A stretch of 64,000 nt of DNA, taken from Atherinomorus stipes. Lineage: Eukaryota > Chordata > Actinopteri > Atheriniformes > Atherinidae. The position numbers were made by a program, and so were the translations under genes. The notes beneath the pieces are model-generated. The model was given only the letters and a program-made list of their open reading frames with translations. It had not been told where the DNA came from and did not search any database. Position 1 is the stretch's first letter; each line of letters starts with the position of its first letter. This document shows positions 38,664-52,400 of the stretch, piece after piece. The DNA is taken from positions 35,001-99,000 of the forward strand of contig JALJCO010013417.1 in assembly GCA_023101725.1 (NCBI GenBank), written 5' to 3'.

Positions 38664-38760
38664 TTTTATTTATTGTCAAAGTCAACTTTATTGTGAGATG
38701 TGTCCCATGTCAGACATACATCACAGATGAAATGACAGTCCTCTCAAACCCGCCGTACAG
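38664..38760 (-). mobile_element. LINE 3' end fragment
   Basis: Read on the minus strand, it ends cacaataaagttgactttga, the common 3' tail of fish L2/CR1-type LINEs. No coding part remains. Confidence 0.5.
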
Positions 38761-38940
38761 ATCATAAAATATGATAAACTATAAGATAAAAATATAAAAA
38801 TCTGGGAATCTGCTCGGATAGCCTAGAAATCTAAACACGAAACCTCAGTTTAAATACCAAAGAAGATTACAAATTTACAGATGGGGTGACAGTAGACATG
38901 TAAACGGTATTGCAATCCTAATGTAGGAAGTAGTGCAGAT

Positions 38941-39235
38941 ATTACAGTAGGGATGAAACGATCAATTTGAATTAATCTATTAGAAAAAATAATCGATTTA
39001 ATATTTTAGTAATCAATGCTTTGTTTAATGTTTAAAGTCCTGCTTCCGGTCTATTTCCGGACACTCCCTACCAGTAGGGGGCAGTAGTGCACCTACTCGT
39101 TGCATGTTAACCACAGTCTTTGGTGCCAGTTTGGACTCATTATTACTCCACTGCATCTCAGTCACATCTTTAAAAGCATAGAAAGAGCTTATCCCATTAA
39201 TCAATTAATAGATTGATTACAGGGGTAGATGGCTA
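38941..39235. mobile_element. Degraded hAT-like MITE next to the 86-bp array
   Basis: agggatgaaacgatcaattt and attaatcaattaatagattg are decayed ends. The interior has a single-copy look. Confidence 0.4.
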
Positions 39236-39255
39236 GCTGCAGCTCTATATTACAG

Positions 39256-42200
39256 TGCAATGACAATGTGAACATGTAACTGTACATGTAACAGTAAAGT
39301 TTGACAGTGTAACAGTGCAGTGGTCCTGATGGACAATAGTGCAAATAGTCAGTGTGAACATGTAACTGTACATGTACAGTAAAGTTTGACAGTGTAACAG
39401 TGCAGTGGTCCTGATGGACAATAGTGCAAATAGTCAGTGTGAACATGTAACTGTACATGTAACAGTAAAGTTTGACAGTGTAACAGTGTAGTGGTCCTGA
39501 TGGACAATAGTGCAAATAGTCAATGTGAACATGTAACTGTACATGTACAGTAAAGTTTGACAGTTTAACAGTGCAGTGGTCCTGATGGACAATAGTGCAA
39601 ATAGTTAATGTGAACATGTAACTGTACATGTAACAGTAAAGTTTGACAGTGTAACAGTGTAGTGGTCCTGATGGACAATAGTGCAAATAGTCAATGTGAA
39701 CATGTAACTGTACATGTACAGTAAAGTTTGACAGTTTAACAGTGCAGTGGTCCTGATGGACAATAGTGCAAATAGTCAGTGTGAACATGTAACTGTACAT
39801 GTAACAGTAAAGTTTGACAGTGTAACAGTGTAGTGGTCCTGATGGACAATAGTGCAAATAGTCAGTGTGAACATGTAACTGTACATGTAACAGTAAAGTT
39901 TGACAATGTAACAGTGTAGTGGTCCTGATGGACAATAGTGCAAATAGTCAATGTGAACATGTAACTGTACATGTAACAGTAAAGTTTGACAGTGTAACAG
40001 TGCAGTGGTCCTGATGGACAATAGTGCAAATAGTCAGTGTGAACATGTATCTGTACATGTACAGTAAAGTTTGACAGTGTAACAGTGCAGTGGTCCTGAT
40101 GGACAATAGTGCAAATAGTCAGTGTGAACATGTAACTGTACATGTACAGTAAAGTTTGACAGTGTAACAGTGCAGTGGTCCTGATGGACAATAGTGCAAA
40201 TAGTCAGTGTGAACATGTAACTGTACATGTAACAGTAAAGTTTGACAGTGTAACAGCGCAGTGGTCCTGATGGACAATAGTGCAAATAGTCAGTGTGAAC
40301 ATGTAACTGTACATGTAACAGTAAAGTTTGACAGTGTAACAGCACAGTGGTCCTGATGGACAATAGTGCAAATAGTCAGTGTGAACATGTAACTGTACAT
40401 GTAACAGTAAAGTTTGACAGTGTAGCAGTGCAGTGGTCCTGATGGACAATAGTGAAAATAGTCAGTGTGAACATGTAACTGTACATGTAACAGTAAAGTT
40501 TGACAGTGTAACAGTGTAGTGGTCCTGATGGACAATAGTGCAAATAGTCAGTGTGAACATGTAACAGTAAAGTTTGACAGTGTAACAGCGCAGTGGTCCT
40601 GATGGACAATAGTGCAAATAGTCAGTGTGAACATGTAACTGTACATGTAACAGTAAAGTTTGACAGTGTAACAGTGCAGTGGTCCTGATGGACAATAGTG
40701 CAAATAGTCAATGTGAACATGTAACTGTACATGTAACAGTAAAGTTTGACAGTGTAACAGTGCAGTGGTCCTGATGGACAATAGTGCAAATAGTCAGTGT
40801 GAACATGTAACTGTACATGTAACAGTAAAGTTTGACAGTGTAACAGTGTAGTGGTCCTGATGGACAATAGTGCAAATAGTCAGTGTGAACATGTAACAGT
40901 AAAGTTTGACAGTGTAACAGTGCAGTGGTCCTGATGGACAATAGTGCAAATAGTCAGTGTGAACATGTAACTGTACATGTAACAGTAAAGTTTGACAGTG
41001 TAGCAGTGTAGTGGTCCTGATGGACAATAGTGCAAATAGTCAGTGTGAACATGTAACTGTTCATGTAACAGTAAAGTGTGACAGTGTAACAGTGTAGTGG
41101 TCCTGATGGACAATAGTGCAAATAGTCACTGTGAACATGTAACTGTACATGTACAATAAAGTTTGACAGTGTAACAGTGCAGTGGTCCTGATGGAAAATA
41201 GTGCAAATAGTCAATGTGAACATGTAACTGTACATGTACAGTAAAGTTTGACAGTGTAACAGTGCAGTGGTCCTGATGGACAATAGTGCAAATAGTCAAT
41301 GTGAACATGTAACTGTACATGTAACAGTAAAGTTTGACAGTGTAACAGTGCAGTGGTCCTGATGGACAATAGTGCAAATAGTCAGTGTGAACATGTAACT
41401 GTACATGTACAGTAAAGTTTGACAGTGTAACAGTGCAGTGGTCCTGATGGGCAATAGTGCAAATAGTCAGTGTGAACATGTAACTGTACATGTAACAGTA
41501 AAGTATGACAGTGTAACAGTGCAGTGGTCCTGATGGACAATAGTGCAAATAGTCAGTGTGAACATGTAACTGTACATGTAACAGTAAAGTTTGACAGTGT
41601 AACAGTGTAGTGGTCCTGATGGACAATAGTGCAAATAGTCAATGTGAACATGTAACTGTACATGTAACAGTAAAGTTTGACAGTGTAACAGTGCAGTGGT
41701 CCTGATGGACAATAGTGCAAAAAGTCAATGTGAACATGTAACTGTACATGTAACAGTAAAGTTTGACAGTGTAACAGTGTAGTGGTCCTGATGGACAATA
41801 GTGCAAATAGTCAATGTGAACATGTAACTGTACATGTAACAGTAAAGTTTTACAGTGTAACAGTGCAGTGGTCCTGATGGACAATAGTGCAAATAGTCAA
41901 TGTGAACATGTAACTGTACATGTACAGTAAAGTTTGACAGTGTAACAGTGCAGTGGTCCTGATGGACAATAGTGCATATAGTTAATGTGAACATGTAACT
42001 GTACATGTAACAGTAAAGTTTAACAGTGTAACAGTGCAGTGGTCCTGATGGACAATAGTGCAAAAAGTCAGTGTGAACATGTAACTGTACATGTAACAGT
42101 AAAGTTTGACAGTGTAACAGTGCAGTGGTCCTGATGGACAATAGTGCAAATAGTCAGTGTGAACATGTAGCTGTACATGTACAGTAAATTTGACAGTGTA

Positions 42201-42873
42201 ACAGTGCAGTGGTCCTGATGGACAATAGTGCAAATAGTCAATGTGAACATGTAACTGTACATGTACAGTAAAGTTTGACAGTGTAACAGTGCAGTGGTCC
42301 TGATGGACAATAGTGCATATAGTTAATGTGAACATGTAACTGTACATGTACAGTAAAGTTTGACAGTGTAACAGTGCAGTGGTCCTGATGGACAATAGTG
42401 CAAATAGTCAGTGTGAACATGTAGCTGTACATGTACAGTAAAGTTTGACAGTGTAACAGTGCAGTGGTCCTGATGGACAATAGTGCAAATAGTCAATGTG
42501 AACATGTAACTGTACATGTACAGTAAAGTTTGACAGTGTAACAGTGCAGTGGTCCTGATGGACAATAGTGCATATAGTTAATGTGAACATGTAACTGTAC
42601 ATGTAACAGTAAAGTTTGACAGTGTAACAGTGCAGTGGTCCTGATGGACAATAGTGCAAATAGTCAGTGTGAACATGTAACTGTACATGTAACAGTAAAG
42701 TTTGACAGTGTAACAGTGCAGTGGTCCTGATGGACAATAGTGCAAATAGTCAGTGTGAACATGTAACTGTACATGTAACAGTAAAGTTTGACAGTGTAAC
42801 AGTGCAGTGGTCCTGATGGACAATAGTGCAAATAGTCAGTGTGAACATGTAGCTGTACATGTACAGTAAGTTT
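39256..42873. repeat. 86-bp minisatellite in RNF2 intron 1, about 42 copies
   Basis: The unit is tagtcagtgtgaacatgtaa, ctgtacatgtaacagtaaag, tttgacagtgtaacagtgca, gtggtcctgatggacaatag and tgcaaa. There are 85-bp (one A lost in gtaacag) and 74-bp (12-bp deletion removing ctgtacatgtaa) length classes. Long minus-strand open frames (Met-Ser-Ile-Arg-Thr repeats) are by-products of the period and not genes. Confidence 0.97.
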
Positions 42874-42919
42874 TTAGCAACGTAACAGTGCAGTGGTAAC
42901 AGTGCAGTCATGCATATGG

Positions 42920-45506
42920 TAGGGCTGCACGATTAACCCTAACCGCAATGCATGGTGATGGAATAACCTGGAATCACAAACGTGAGTTTTCTCTCAGAGA
43001 TAAAAGACACGAAGAACGTGAAATGTTCATTAAAACTACGTGTTTCTGCATGTTGGCTGGAAGCCGGTAGAGATGAAGCTCCTCTCAGACGTCCGTCAGT
43101 CCGACTGCAGAGATTCTGTCAGTAATTTATTCTGTTAAGTTTCCGTTTCATTCATTAGTGAGATCTAATTTTCACTTTTATCAGGAATAATTCAACACAG
43201 AGATTAAAGTTAAGCCAATGGGAATATTAAAAAGTAACAGAATTATTACTTTTCTCAGTGATTATTTATTTTTATAAAGCTGAAACTCCGTTATAAACGC
43301 TGTTGCTTTTGGTAGAGGGAATTAGTAACTATAATTAATCACTTTTGTAGTAATTACAAAACATAGAACAACCTCAGTCACTGTGTAGTTTTATTAGAGG
43401 TTTCTCAGGTTCAACATCAGACGGAAGCAGGAGAGGATGCTGGACACAATAGTTTTTAAAGTAACAACGTCTTTCATTGATAATTTTAGTTTTATGCATT
43501 TGATGGTGGCAGACGCGTTTCAGACCAGGATGATTATTTCTCATCAAGATGAGCGGCCAGACCAAAGCGAGGAGCTTGTACTTAAAAGGATATTGTGTAA
43601 GTTCTCCTGTGTTTTATTCACAAAAACTGATTATTTGGTTCAAAAGTGTTTTTTCATTAATCAGTAATCACTCCCATCAACAAACTGAAGTGCTCCTCTA
43701 AGTTCTAAATTTGCCGTTCGTATCATTCATTTACACATCGAGCGGGGCGGCTCGGTGGGGGCTGCCATGTCGTATCGCCATGTTTTTGTGTTCGGGAGAA
43801 GCGTGACAGCAGGAAAACACAGAAACTCACCGGACACACCGGAGTTTTCAGCTCAGTTCGAGGTAATGCCTTTGAAAAGTCACCGCGCTGCAGTGGGAGA
43901 AACCAGCGTCTCACTGATGCTGCGTTCATGTGCAGTCGGGCAGACGGCCGTCGGTAACAAACCAGACGTCATTTTAATCAATGAAGCCGAGCGAAAGACG
44001 GTAAAACATGGGTCAGGGAAAACGATGCGACATCGCCATGACAACAAATCAGATGTGGACTGATGTCACTGTAACTGACGGACCACGTCTTCACATAGAG
44101 GCTGGTGATAACTTTACATGCAGCGGATGTCGTCGGTCTGCCCGGTTTCACGCGAATGCAGCATGAAAAGTACGAGGGAGCTGCTCCCGATTACACAGTG
44201 TCCCTTTAAAAGAGAGACGACTTCTGCTGCATGGATGTGGTTTGGATGTATGTGAAAGAGACCGACAGACAACAGAAGGTATCCCGCTCTTGGGACTGTT
44301 TGTTTGTTTGTTTGTTGTGGAGATCCCCATTAGCTCCCACCAACAGTGGTCGCTAGTCTGCCTGGGGTCCCAATTTAAAAGGAACACAGGTACAAATACA
44401 AAGTACAAAAATAACACGCCCACAATAATCATTGTAAGAGATAAAGACACAACATACAAACAGCCACAAAAATGATAATTCATGAGATCCATAAAAACAT
44501 AAAAATTCAAATTAAAATGAATGTATAGGACTCATTAAAGCAGAGTAGCTTTCAATGTTTGTTTGAACATTTGTAAATTTGGTAGATCTCTTAATTCTTT
44601 AGGCAAACTATTCCACAATTTTGATGATCTAAATATTACAGACTTTTGAAACATATTTGCTTTTGGCCGATCAACAACCAAACCAGCACCACATGCCTGC
44701 CAAGGAGAATGAGAGTGTACCTGCTTTACATATCTGATATTTTCAAACACCGAAGTGGGTAAACCATTCAGAATGACCTTTTTCAAAAAAATTAATGAAT
44801 TATAATTTAATTTATCTTGGAGCAAAGGCCAAGATAAAGTATGATGCATCTGTTGAACACTGAAAAAGTAAGGACCCTTAAGGACTAGGCGGGCAGCTTT
44901 GTTCTGAACGATGAAGCCTCGCTATCGCTGCATCACTTTTATTTGCCGCGGACCGGATAATGGAGCAGTGCTAACACAAGCGACTGAACTGCCTGCTTCA
45001 GGACCGCCTGAGTGACAAAGCACTGTGGTCCGTCTCTGTATATCCAAGCCACATCCATGCGACAGAAGTTGACTCTTTTAGGCAAAAGCCTCTCAGTTTG
45101 GGTGGGCTGGTCATCTTGTTCAGAGTTAGCCTAATTACACCGTCTGAACGGTCCGCCATCATCTCCCTCCATGTTTGTTTGCAGCGTGCGTGTGCACGCA
45201 GCGCATCTTGATTAAATACTGCAGTAAAGCGCCTATGGCCATATAAACGATAGAGCTTCATATGAAACGATAGGTTTCTATCGTCCAGACGATATATATC
45301 GTTTTATCGCCCAGCCCTAAGTTTTATACATATTAAAACAGCTGTAAGGTTCATATACCTAAATTTATTTTCAGTGCTAGAAACCTGAGAAAGAAATGCT
45401 AAATGAATGCATCGTGTAACTAGAAAATAATCGTTTGAATGATCGTGATTTCAATATAGGCCAAAATAATGGTGATAATGATTTTTCCATATCGGGCAGC
45501 CCTCCT
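42920..45506. mobile_element. Composite of hAT-like fragments with a LINE insertion
   Basis: The left end agggctgcacgattaacc at 42923 and the right end gatttttccatatcgggcag running to ccct at 45506 look like one hAT family. A different end, cgttttatcgcccagcccta, sits at 45300-45320. No target duplication was recognised, so the pairing is uncertain. CpG-rich sequence at 43740-44110 is unexplained. Confidence 0.45.
44298..44900 (-). mobile_element. L2/Rex-like LINE 3' fragment
   Basis: The minus strand (44849-44535) reads FENIRYVKQVHSHSPWQACG then FRSSKLWNSLPKELRDLPNL and QMFKQTLKATLL, the standard C-terminus of fish L2/Rex-type RT proteins. A 3'UTR follows with atggggatctccacaa and a (CAAA)n tail at 44300-44320. 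Confidence 0.82.
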
Positions 45507-46349
45507 GCAGCAGTCTGTAGACCACATTGTGATGAACGTCTGATCCAGCTGCTGGCATTTGCAGTGTCAAACTCCAGTGCATTGTGCTCCAAGCAAACAT
45601 TAAAGAGACAGGCCTAACGAAGTCCATGAACACTAGATAGGCGGAGGAAGGCTATTTAAAATGGCCTCGTAACTGGGGACATTAAAACGTAACTTAAGCT
45701 GACGCACATCTACGTAGTCACAGCTGTACAGCTCCGAAATGATGCTGTCAGCAGAACACGAGCGTACAACTCCTGAAAGTCCATGTAAGCTTCCATACAA
45801 AGCCGATAATTAAATTTAAAAAAAAAACAACGATGTTTCAGCAGGACCGCTCTAAAATCGGCTTGAAGACATCCACGGCTCACAAAAATGTGTCTTCTGG
45901 TAGTTGCTGTGATTTGAAACGGGGTTTGTCTGGAATGTGTCGTCTCTCGTGGGATAAATGAGGTGCGTTTGCATGGATGATGAGTTTGCTGCCTCCTCAG
46001 ATTTTCACGCGTCAGGGGTGCAGGATCATGTCAATATCTGTGCTTGTTAATAAAAACATAGCTGATGAAGCCGGTCTGAATCTGCTGTTTCTAGTTTCAC
46101 ACGTCTGCAGAGCAGAAAATGGACCAGTTCAACGTTTCCCAGTGAAAGCTGGTCAGTTATGGAGCAAAGATCATCCCAGCTCTTCCAACACCCAGCCCAG
46201 CTGAAAATATAAAGTGGCTTCGGTTACCTGGACTGTCGATGGTTTCTTCTTGCAGTTATTCCCAGTAATCCCAGTGTACAGACAAAGAAGCACTTTGACT
46301 TAACAGAAAGCTCATTGCCACGTCTCTGTTTGTGTGTTTTTTGTTTCAG

Positions 46350-46446
46350 AGTTGCTGTGATGACTCAGACCATTCAGACCAATGGGGTCCAACCCCTCAG
46401 TAAGACCTGGGAGCTCAGTCTGTACGAGCTGCAGAGAACACCACAG
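46350..46446 (+). CDS. rnf2: RNF2 coding exon 1 (start codon)
   Basis: The acceptor TTTCAG ends at 46349. There are 10 nt of 5'UTR, ATG at 46360-46362, and 29 codons [20 protein letters not shown] then LYELQRTPQ. The donor CAG|GTAACG is at 46447. The start matches the vertebrate RNF2 N-terminus. Confidence 0.96.
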
Positions 46447-49400
46447 GTAACGTGGCCCTCCATCTCACCCTTTTTCATTTACACTGCCTGTAAAAGGGTT
46501 TACCCCTCTATTGCTTTTTAGATAAATCATTCTCAACATAATTCGGCTTTTCTGACCAGTCATCGTCTGTACCGCTTATCCAGTTCAGGGTGGCGGGGGT
46601 TGCTGGAGTGTATCCCAGCTATTATCAGGCGAGGGGGGGGTACACCTGGACAGGTGTCCAGTTCTGGATCTGAGGGCCCTGGTTCCTGGTTCTGGATCTG
46701 AGGGCCGTGGTCCCTGGTTCTGGATCTGAGGGCCCTGGTCCCTGGTTCTGGATCTGAGGGCCCTGGTCCCTGGTTCTGGAGCTGAGGGCCCTGGTCCCTG
46801 GTTCTGGATCTGAGGGCCCTGGTTCTTGATCTGAGGGCCCTGGTTCTGGATCTGAGGGCCCTGGTTCTGGATCTGAGGGCCCTGGTCCCTGGTTCTGGAT
46901 CTGAGGGCCGCGGTCCCTGGTTCTGGATCTGAGGGCCACGGTCCCTGGTTCTGGATCTGAGGGCCCTGGTCCCTGGTTCTGGAACTGAGGGCCGTGATCC
47001 CTGGTTCTGGATCTGAGGGCCCTGGTCCCTGGTTCTGGATCTGAGGTCCCTGGTCCCTGGTTCTGGATCTGAAGGCCTTGATACCTGGTTCTGGAACTGA
47101 GGGCCAGGGTCCCTGGTTCTGGATCTAAGGGGCCGTGGTCCCTGGTTCTGGATCTGAGGGCCGTGGTCCCTGGTTCTGGATCTGAGGGCCCTGGCCCCTG
47201 GTTCTGGATCTGAGGGCCCTGGCCCCTGGTTCTGGATCTGAGGGCCGTGGTCCCTGGTTCTGGATCTGAGGGCCGTGGTCCCTGGTTCTGGATCTGAGGG
47301 CCCTGGCCCCTGGTTCTGGATCTGAGGGCCCTGGTCCCTGGTTCTGGAACTGAGGGCCCTGGTTCTGGATCTGAGGGCCCTGGTTCTGGATCTGAGGGCC
47401 CTGGTTCTGGATCTGAGGGCCCTGGTTCTGGAACTGAGAGCCCTGGTTCTGGATCTGAGGGCCCTGGTCCCTGGTTCTGGATCTGAGGGCCCTGGTCCCT
47501 GGTTCTGGAACTGAGGGCCCTGGTTCTGGATCTGAGGGCCCTGGTCCCTGGTTCTGGAACTGAGGGCCCTGGTTCTGGATCTGAGGGCCCTTGTTCTGGA
47601 TCTGAGGGCCCTGGTTCTGGGTCTGAGGGCCCTGGTCCCTGGTTCTGGATCTGAGGGCCCTGGTCCTGGATCTGAGGGCCGTGGTCCCTGGTTCTGGATC
47701 TGAGGGCCCTGTTCCCTGGTTCTGGATCTGAGGGCCGTGGTCCCTGGTTCTGGATCTGAGGGCCCTGGTTCTGGATCTGGGGGCCACGGTCGCTGGTTCT
47801 GGATCTGAGGGCCCTGGTCCCTGGTTCTGGAACCGAGGGCCCTGGTCCCTGGTTCTGTAACTGAGGGCCCTGGTCCCTGGTTCTGGATCTGAGGGCCCTG
47901 GTTCTGGATCTGAGGGCCGTGGTCCCTGGTTCTGGATCTGAGGGCCCTGGTTCTGGATCTGAGGGCCGTGGTCCCTGGTTCTGGATCTGAGGGCCCTGGT
48001 CCCTGGTTCTGGAACTGAGGGCCCTGGTTCTGGATCTGAGGGCCCTGGTCCCTGGTTCTGGAACTGAGGGCCCTGGTTCTGGATCTGAGGGCCCTTGTTC
48101 TGGATCTTAGGGCCCTGGTTCTGGGTCTGAGGGCCAGGGTCCCTGGTTCTGGATCTGAGGGCCCTGGTCCTGGATCTGAGGGCCGTGGTCCCTGGTTCTG
48201 GATCTGAGGGCCCTGTTCCCTGGTTCTGGATCTGAGGGCCGTGGTCCCTGGTTCTGGATCTGAGGGCCCTGGTTCTGGATCTGGGGGCCACGGTCGCTGG
48301 TTCTGGATCTGAGGGCCCTGGTCCCTGGTTCTGGAACCGAGGGCCCTGGTCCCTGGTTCTGTAACTGAGGGCCCTGGTTCTGGATCTGAGGGCCCTGGTT
48401 CTGGATCTGAGGGCCCTGGTTCTGGGTCTGAGGGCCCTGGTCCCTGGTTCTGGATCTGAGGGCCCTGGTTCTGGATCTGAGGGCCCTGGTTCTGGGTCTG
48501 AGGGCCCTGGTCCCTGGTTCTGGATCTGAGGGCCCTGGTCCTGGATCTGAGGGCCCTGGTTCTGTAACTGAGGGCCCTGGTCCCTGGTTCTGGATCTGAG
48601 GGCCCTGGTTCTGGATCTGAGGGCCCTGGTTCTGTAACTGAGGGCCCTGGTCCCTGGTTCTGGATCTGAGGGCCCTGGTTCTGGATCTGAGGGCCGTGGT
48701 CCCTGGTTCTGGATCTGAGGGCCCTGGTTCTGGATCTGAGGGCCGTGGTCCCTGGTTCTGGATCTGAGGGCCCTGGTCCCTGGTTCTGGATCTGATCTCA
48801 CACGGGTCCTACAGTGGGCCTTCTCCTGTAGTCTTCACTTGAGTTGCCAAAGGGCACGTTGGAGACTCCCTGGCCAGGTGGAGGAAGATCCTGGTCTGAT
48901 GAGACCAGAATGCTGGTCTCATCAGACCAGCATTCTGGTCTGATGAGACCAAACACTGCAGATCACCACAAACACCCCATCCCCACTGTGAAGCACGGAG
49001 GTGGCAGCATCATGCTGTGAGAATGCTTTGCTTTTGTGGCTGGACCTGAAGTGGGCTGTTCACACCTGATGCCCACGCTGAGTCCAGATGTGCAGGTCTG
49101 ACTGAGACCTGTCCCCCGAGAGTCCTGCTGTCACTGAACCCAAGGGTGCATATACGAAGTACGCACGTGGGGGGGGGGGGGGGTTATGCAGTAGTTTATT
49201 TTATGTTGCATATTTACATTGATTTGCCATTACTTCGTAGAAATCAGCTTTCTAAAGTATCGCTAAACTTTTGACTAAATTCTGAATATGTCCTCGTCCT
49301 GCTGTGTCCTCGTCCTGCTGTGTCCCCGTCCATGTCTGCTGTTTCCGTACTGCAGCTTCCGTGTTTTACGAACGGAAGTTAAAGGTCGTGCTGGTACGTT

Positions 49401-52400
49401 CCACGCGTTCACCTGCCATCTTTCTTTACACAGTTTCTGAAAGTTGCTTTGATGTTCGTTCGTTTCAGTGGCTTCTGGGATTTGTTGGCTGTCATTGACA
49501 AAAATATCACATTTGGAATGTTTCATCGTTGCACTAAAGCACGGAGAGGATTTGGACCACTGAAGAAAAAAAGAATTACATTCTGAGAAAAGTCAGAATT
49601 CAGACTTTTTCAGAAAGTGAAAAAAGACATCTGAAATTTTCATTTATTTATTTTTTAATCAAATGTTCTGGTAAAAAGTTCTGATTAATCTCAGAACTTT
49701 AATTTTTTAAAAAAAGTTGTTTTTTTTTTTAAATTAAAGTCAGAATTCTGACTTTTTAAGAAACTGAAAAATATATATATATTTGTTTTTCAAATGTTCT
49801 GTAAAAGTCAGAATTCTATTTTAGGTTTTTCTTCAGTGGCCCTAATCCTCTTCCGTACTAAAGCAATGGGTTATTTTCTGCATAAATAAGTATATTTATT
49901 TTACTCTTAAATATATCGAGTGCAGAGCAGCTGGATACATTTATTTAGGATACATTAATGTTTCAATGCATTTATGTTTAAAGTAGGGCTGCAACCATTA
50001 GTCCACTAATCGACTAATTGTTGACGATCAAAATAGTCAACAACTAATTTCATGATTGACTAATCATTTATTGTCTTTAAGCTTTGTGTTTCCTCTAAAA
50101 TGTCCACTGCACCTCCCACTGCCTCGTCTGTCTGGTCATGTTTACTTCACTTGCATATTGACATGAATTACACACACTAGCAATCAAAAGTTTGGACACA
50201 TTCTTTGATCAGATTCAATGAGAAAGTGTCCAAACTTTTGACTGGTTCTGTAAATATGCTGCAATTTTGGTATGATCCAATTAGTCAACTAATCACCAAA
50301 ACCATCGATGACTAGTTGATTATCAAAATAATCGTTATAGGATATTTATTTTATTCATTTAATGTTTTATACAGTGCAAAAGAGCTGTAAGGTTACAATG
50401 TCATTACTATTTATCAATTAAAAGTGTTTTTTGACAGAGAGAGAAATGCTAAATGAATGCATTGTGACTAAAAAATAGTTACTCTGTAATAGTTGGTGTA
50501 ACCATGGGTTTTTACTGATTCAGACACTCCAAAAAAGATACATTGCACGCTTCCGTGTTCCGGTTTCCGGAACTTGAAACACTTAGCCGGTCCACTTCCG
50601 GGCCAGTTCAATGTCCCTGCTCTGTTCCACTTCGTAAATTGAATAAACGCCAACCCTACATAAATTTTCATGGATTCCAGACTGAAGTGATGCTCAGGAA
50701 GAAGTGGATCAAAGCGATTCTCCAGAGTGAAGGGCCGAACTTTAGAATAAAACAACGTAGTCGTTTGTTTATAGCCGGTGCGGCACAACACTGGCACTTC
50801 AATGATGCAGACTACGCAGCTAGCGTTAGCAAACTAGCATTAGCAGGCTAGCATTGGCTGACGTGCTTAACTTTGTGCGTCTTAAATCACACAAGCATCT
50901 GAAAATCTGGTCTGTACCCTCCAGTTTCCAGTGGAACAACTGGGGACTGCCAAGAAAGGAGACGTTTTCAGATGCTTGTGTGTTTTCAGCTGCACAAAGT
51001 TAGGCACGTCATCAAGCTGGCTAACGCTAGCCGGCTAACACCGGCTGTGTGGTCTGCCGGCTACAAACAAACGTGCTGCGGTGTTTTATTGAAAAGTTCG
51101 GCCCTTCACCGCAGCGAATCAATCGCTATGATCCACTTCTTCCTTAGCATCACTTCAGTCTGGAATGAAAACTTAAGTATGGCTGGCATTTATCTGATTT
51201 ACAAAGTGTAACAGAGCAGGAACGGCTGATGTTAAAATGGCCCGGAAGAGGAAATGCCTAGATTCCGGGACGTTCCCGGTAAGCGTGATAATCCCTTATT
51301 AGCTGTATTCGATGCACACTGAAGCAGTCGCATGTCACACGTCTGTGTCAGACGTGTGTCAGCTGTCCTGCAGGATTTTATCATGACTGACACATGCTGA
51401 CCCCGGTGTGTTACAGGAAGCCATCACAGATGGACTGGAGATCGCGGTGTCCCCCAGGTCCTTACACAGTGAGCTAATGTGTCCAATCTGTCTGGACATG
51501 TTGAAGAACACCATGACGACCAAAGAATGTCTGCACCGCTTCTGTGCTGATTGTATTATCACAGCTTTGAGATCTGGGTGAGTGTTCAGCTTTTTATTCA
51601 AGGCGAATGAAGCAGCATGGTAACATGAGAAGTGGTTATCTAGCTGCTCTGGAACCAGAACCAAACATGGAACAGTTTCTCTCCGTTTCCACCTCCAACC
51701 TTAAAAACTCACTGCACCAACATCAGCTTGCTTCTGAGCCCAAACCGAGAACCATTACCATCCAGCCACATGAGTTGCAGCTCTCCTTCTCCTTCTAGTC
51801 CCTGATGTTTCTTCAGGCAGAACTGGAACAGTTCCTGAGCCAGCGATGTGGTGCAGGGAGATGCGAAGCTCCTGCCATCTCACATGCTGATTGTTGTGTC
51901 TGCAGGAATAAAGAGTGTCCTACCTGTCGAAAGAAGCTCGTGTCAAAGAGATCACTGCGTCCAGACCCGAACTTTGATGCTCTGATCAGTAAGTGATGAA
52001 CCAGGTTCATACCAGACTGGATCTTTCTCTTTCTCTCGGGTCACCCAGAGTTGGCCCGCAGCTGCCTCCCCAGCTTTAGCTGCTCACTGTCAGCGTTTAG
52101 TGCCTGAATATAAGACAACGAAACTTCATTTCAGGACGGTTGATAGGGGGTCCATGATGAGGCTGAAGACTCACAACAGAGCTGACTCTGGTGTGACTTA
52201 TTTAAAAGAAAACAAACCGAACAAGCAGACCTCCACCAGGTAGTCTTAGTTGTCTTAGTTTTAAATGGTGAGCTCCAGCATGCTGCTCCCCCCTTGTGGT
52301 CATATCTTGCAATGACAAAGATAAATTAGCTGGATCCAGACCTCAATGGGCTCTATGCACAGCTCCACTACTTCCTGGACTTAAGGTAGCTCCTTTGTTT

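Larger units (their letters stand above)
46447..51416 (+). other. rnf2: RNF2 intron after coding exon 1
   Basis: The donor is GTAACG and the acceptor TTACAG. It holds the 21/28-bp array, a Tc1 fragment, hairpin MITEs and the 50.5-51.3 kb foldback. Confidence 0.9.

Noticed and set aside
39201..42823. Serial minus-strand frames starting MSIRTT
   Set aside because: They repeat with the 86-bp period and shift frame at 85- and 74-bp units. They are by-products of the array.
43755..44063. A 102-codon open frame in CpG-rich sequence
   Set aside because: It shows no domain, no splice partners and lies inside a composite transposon region.
47125..48801. A 558-codon minus-strand open frame rich in Arg, Pro and Gln
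   Set aside because: It is the translation of the 21/28-bp minisatellite, since the 21- and 28-bp units contain no stop in that reading. It is not a gene.
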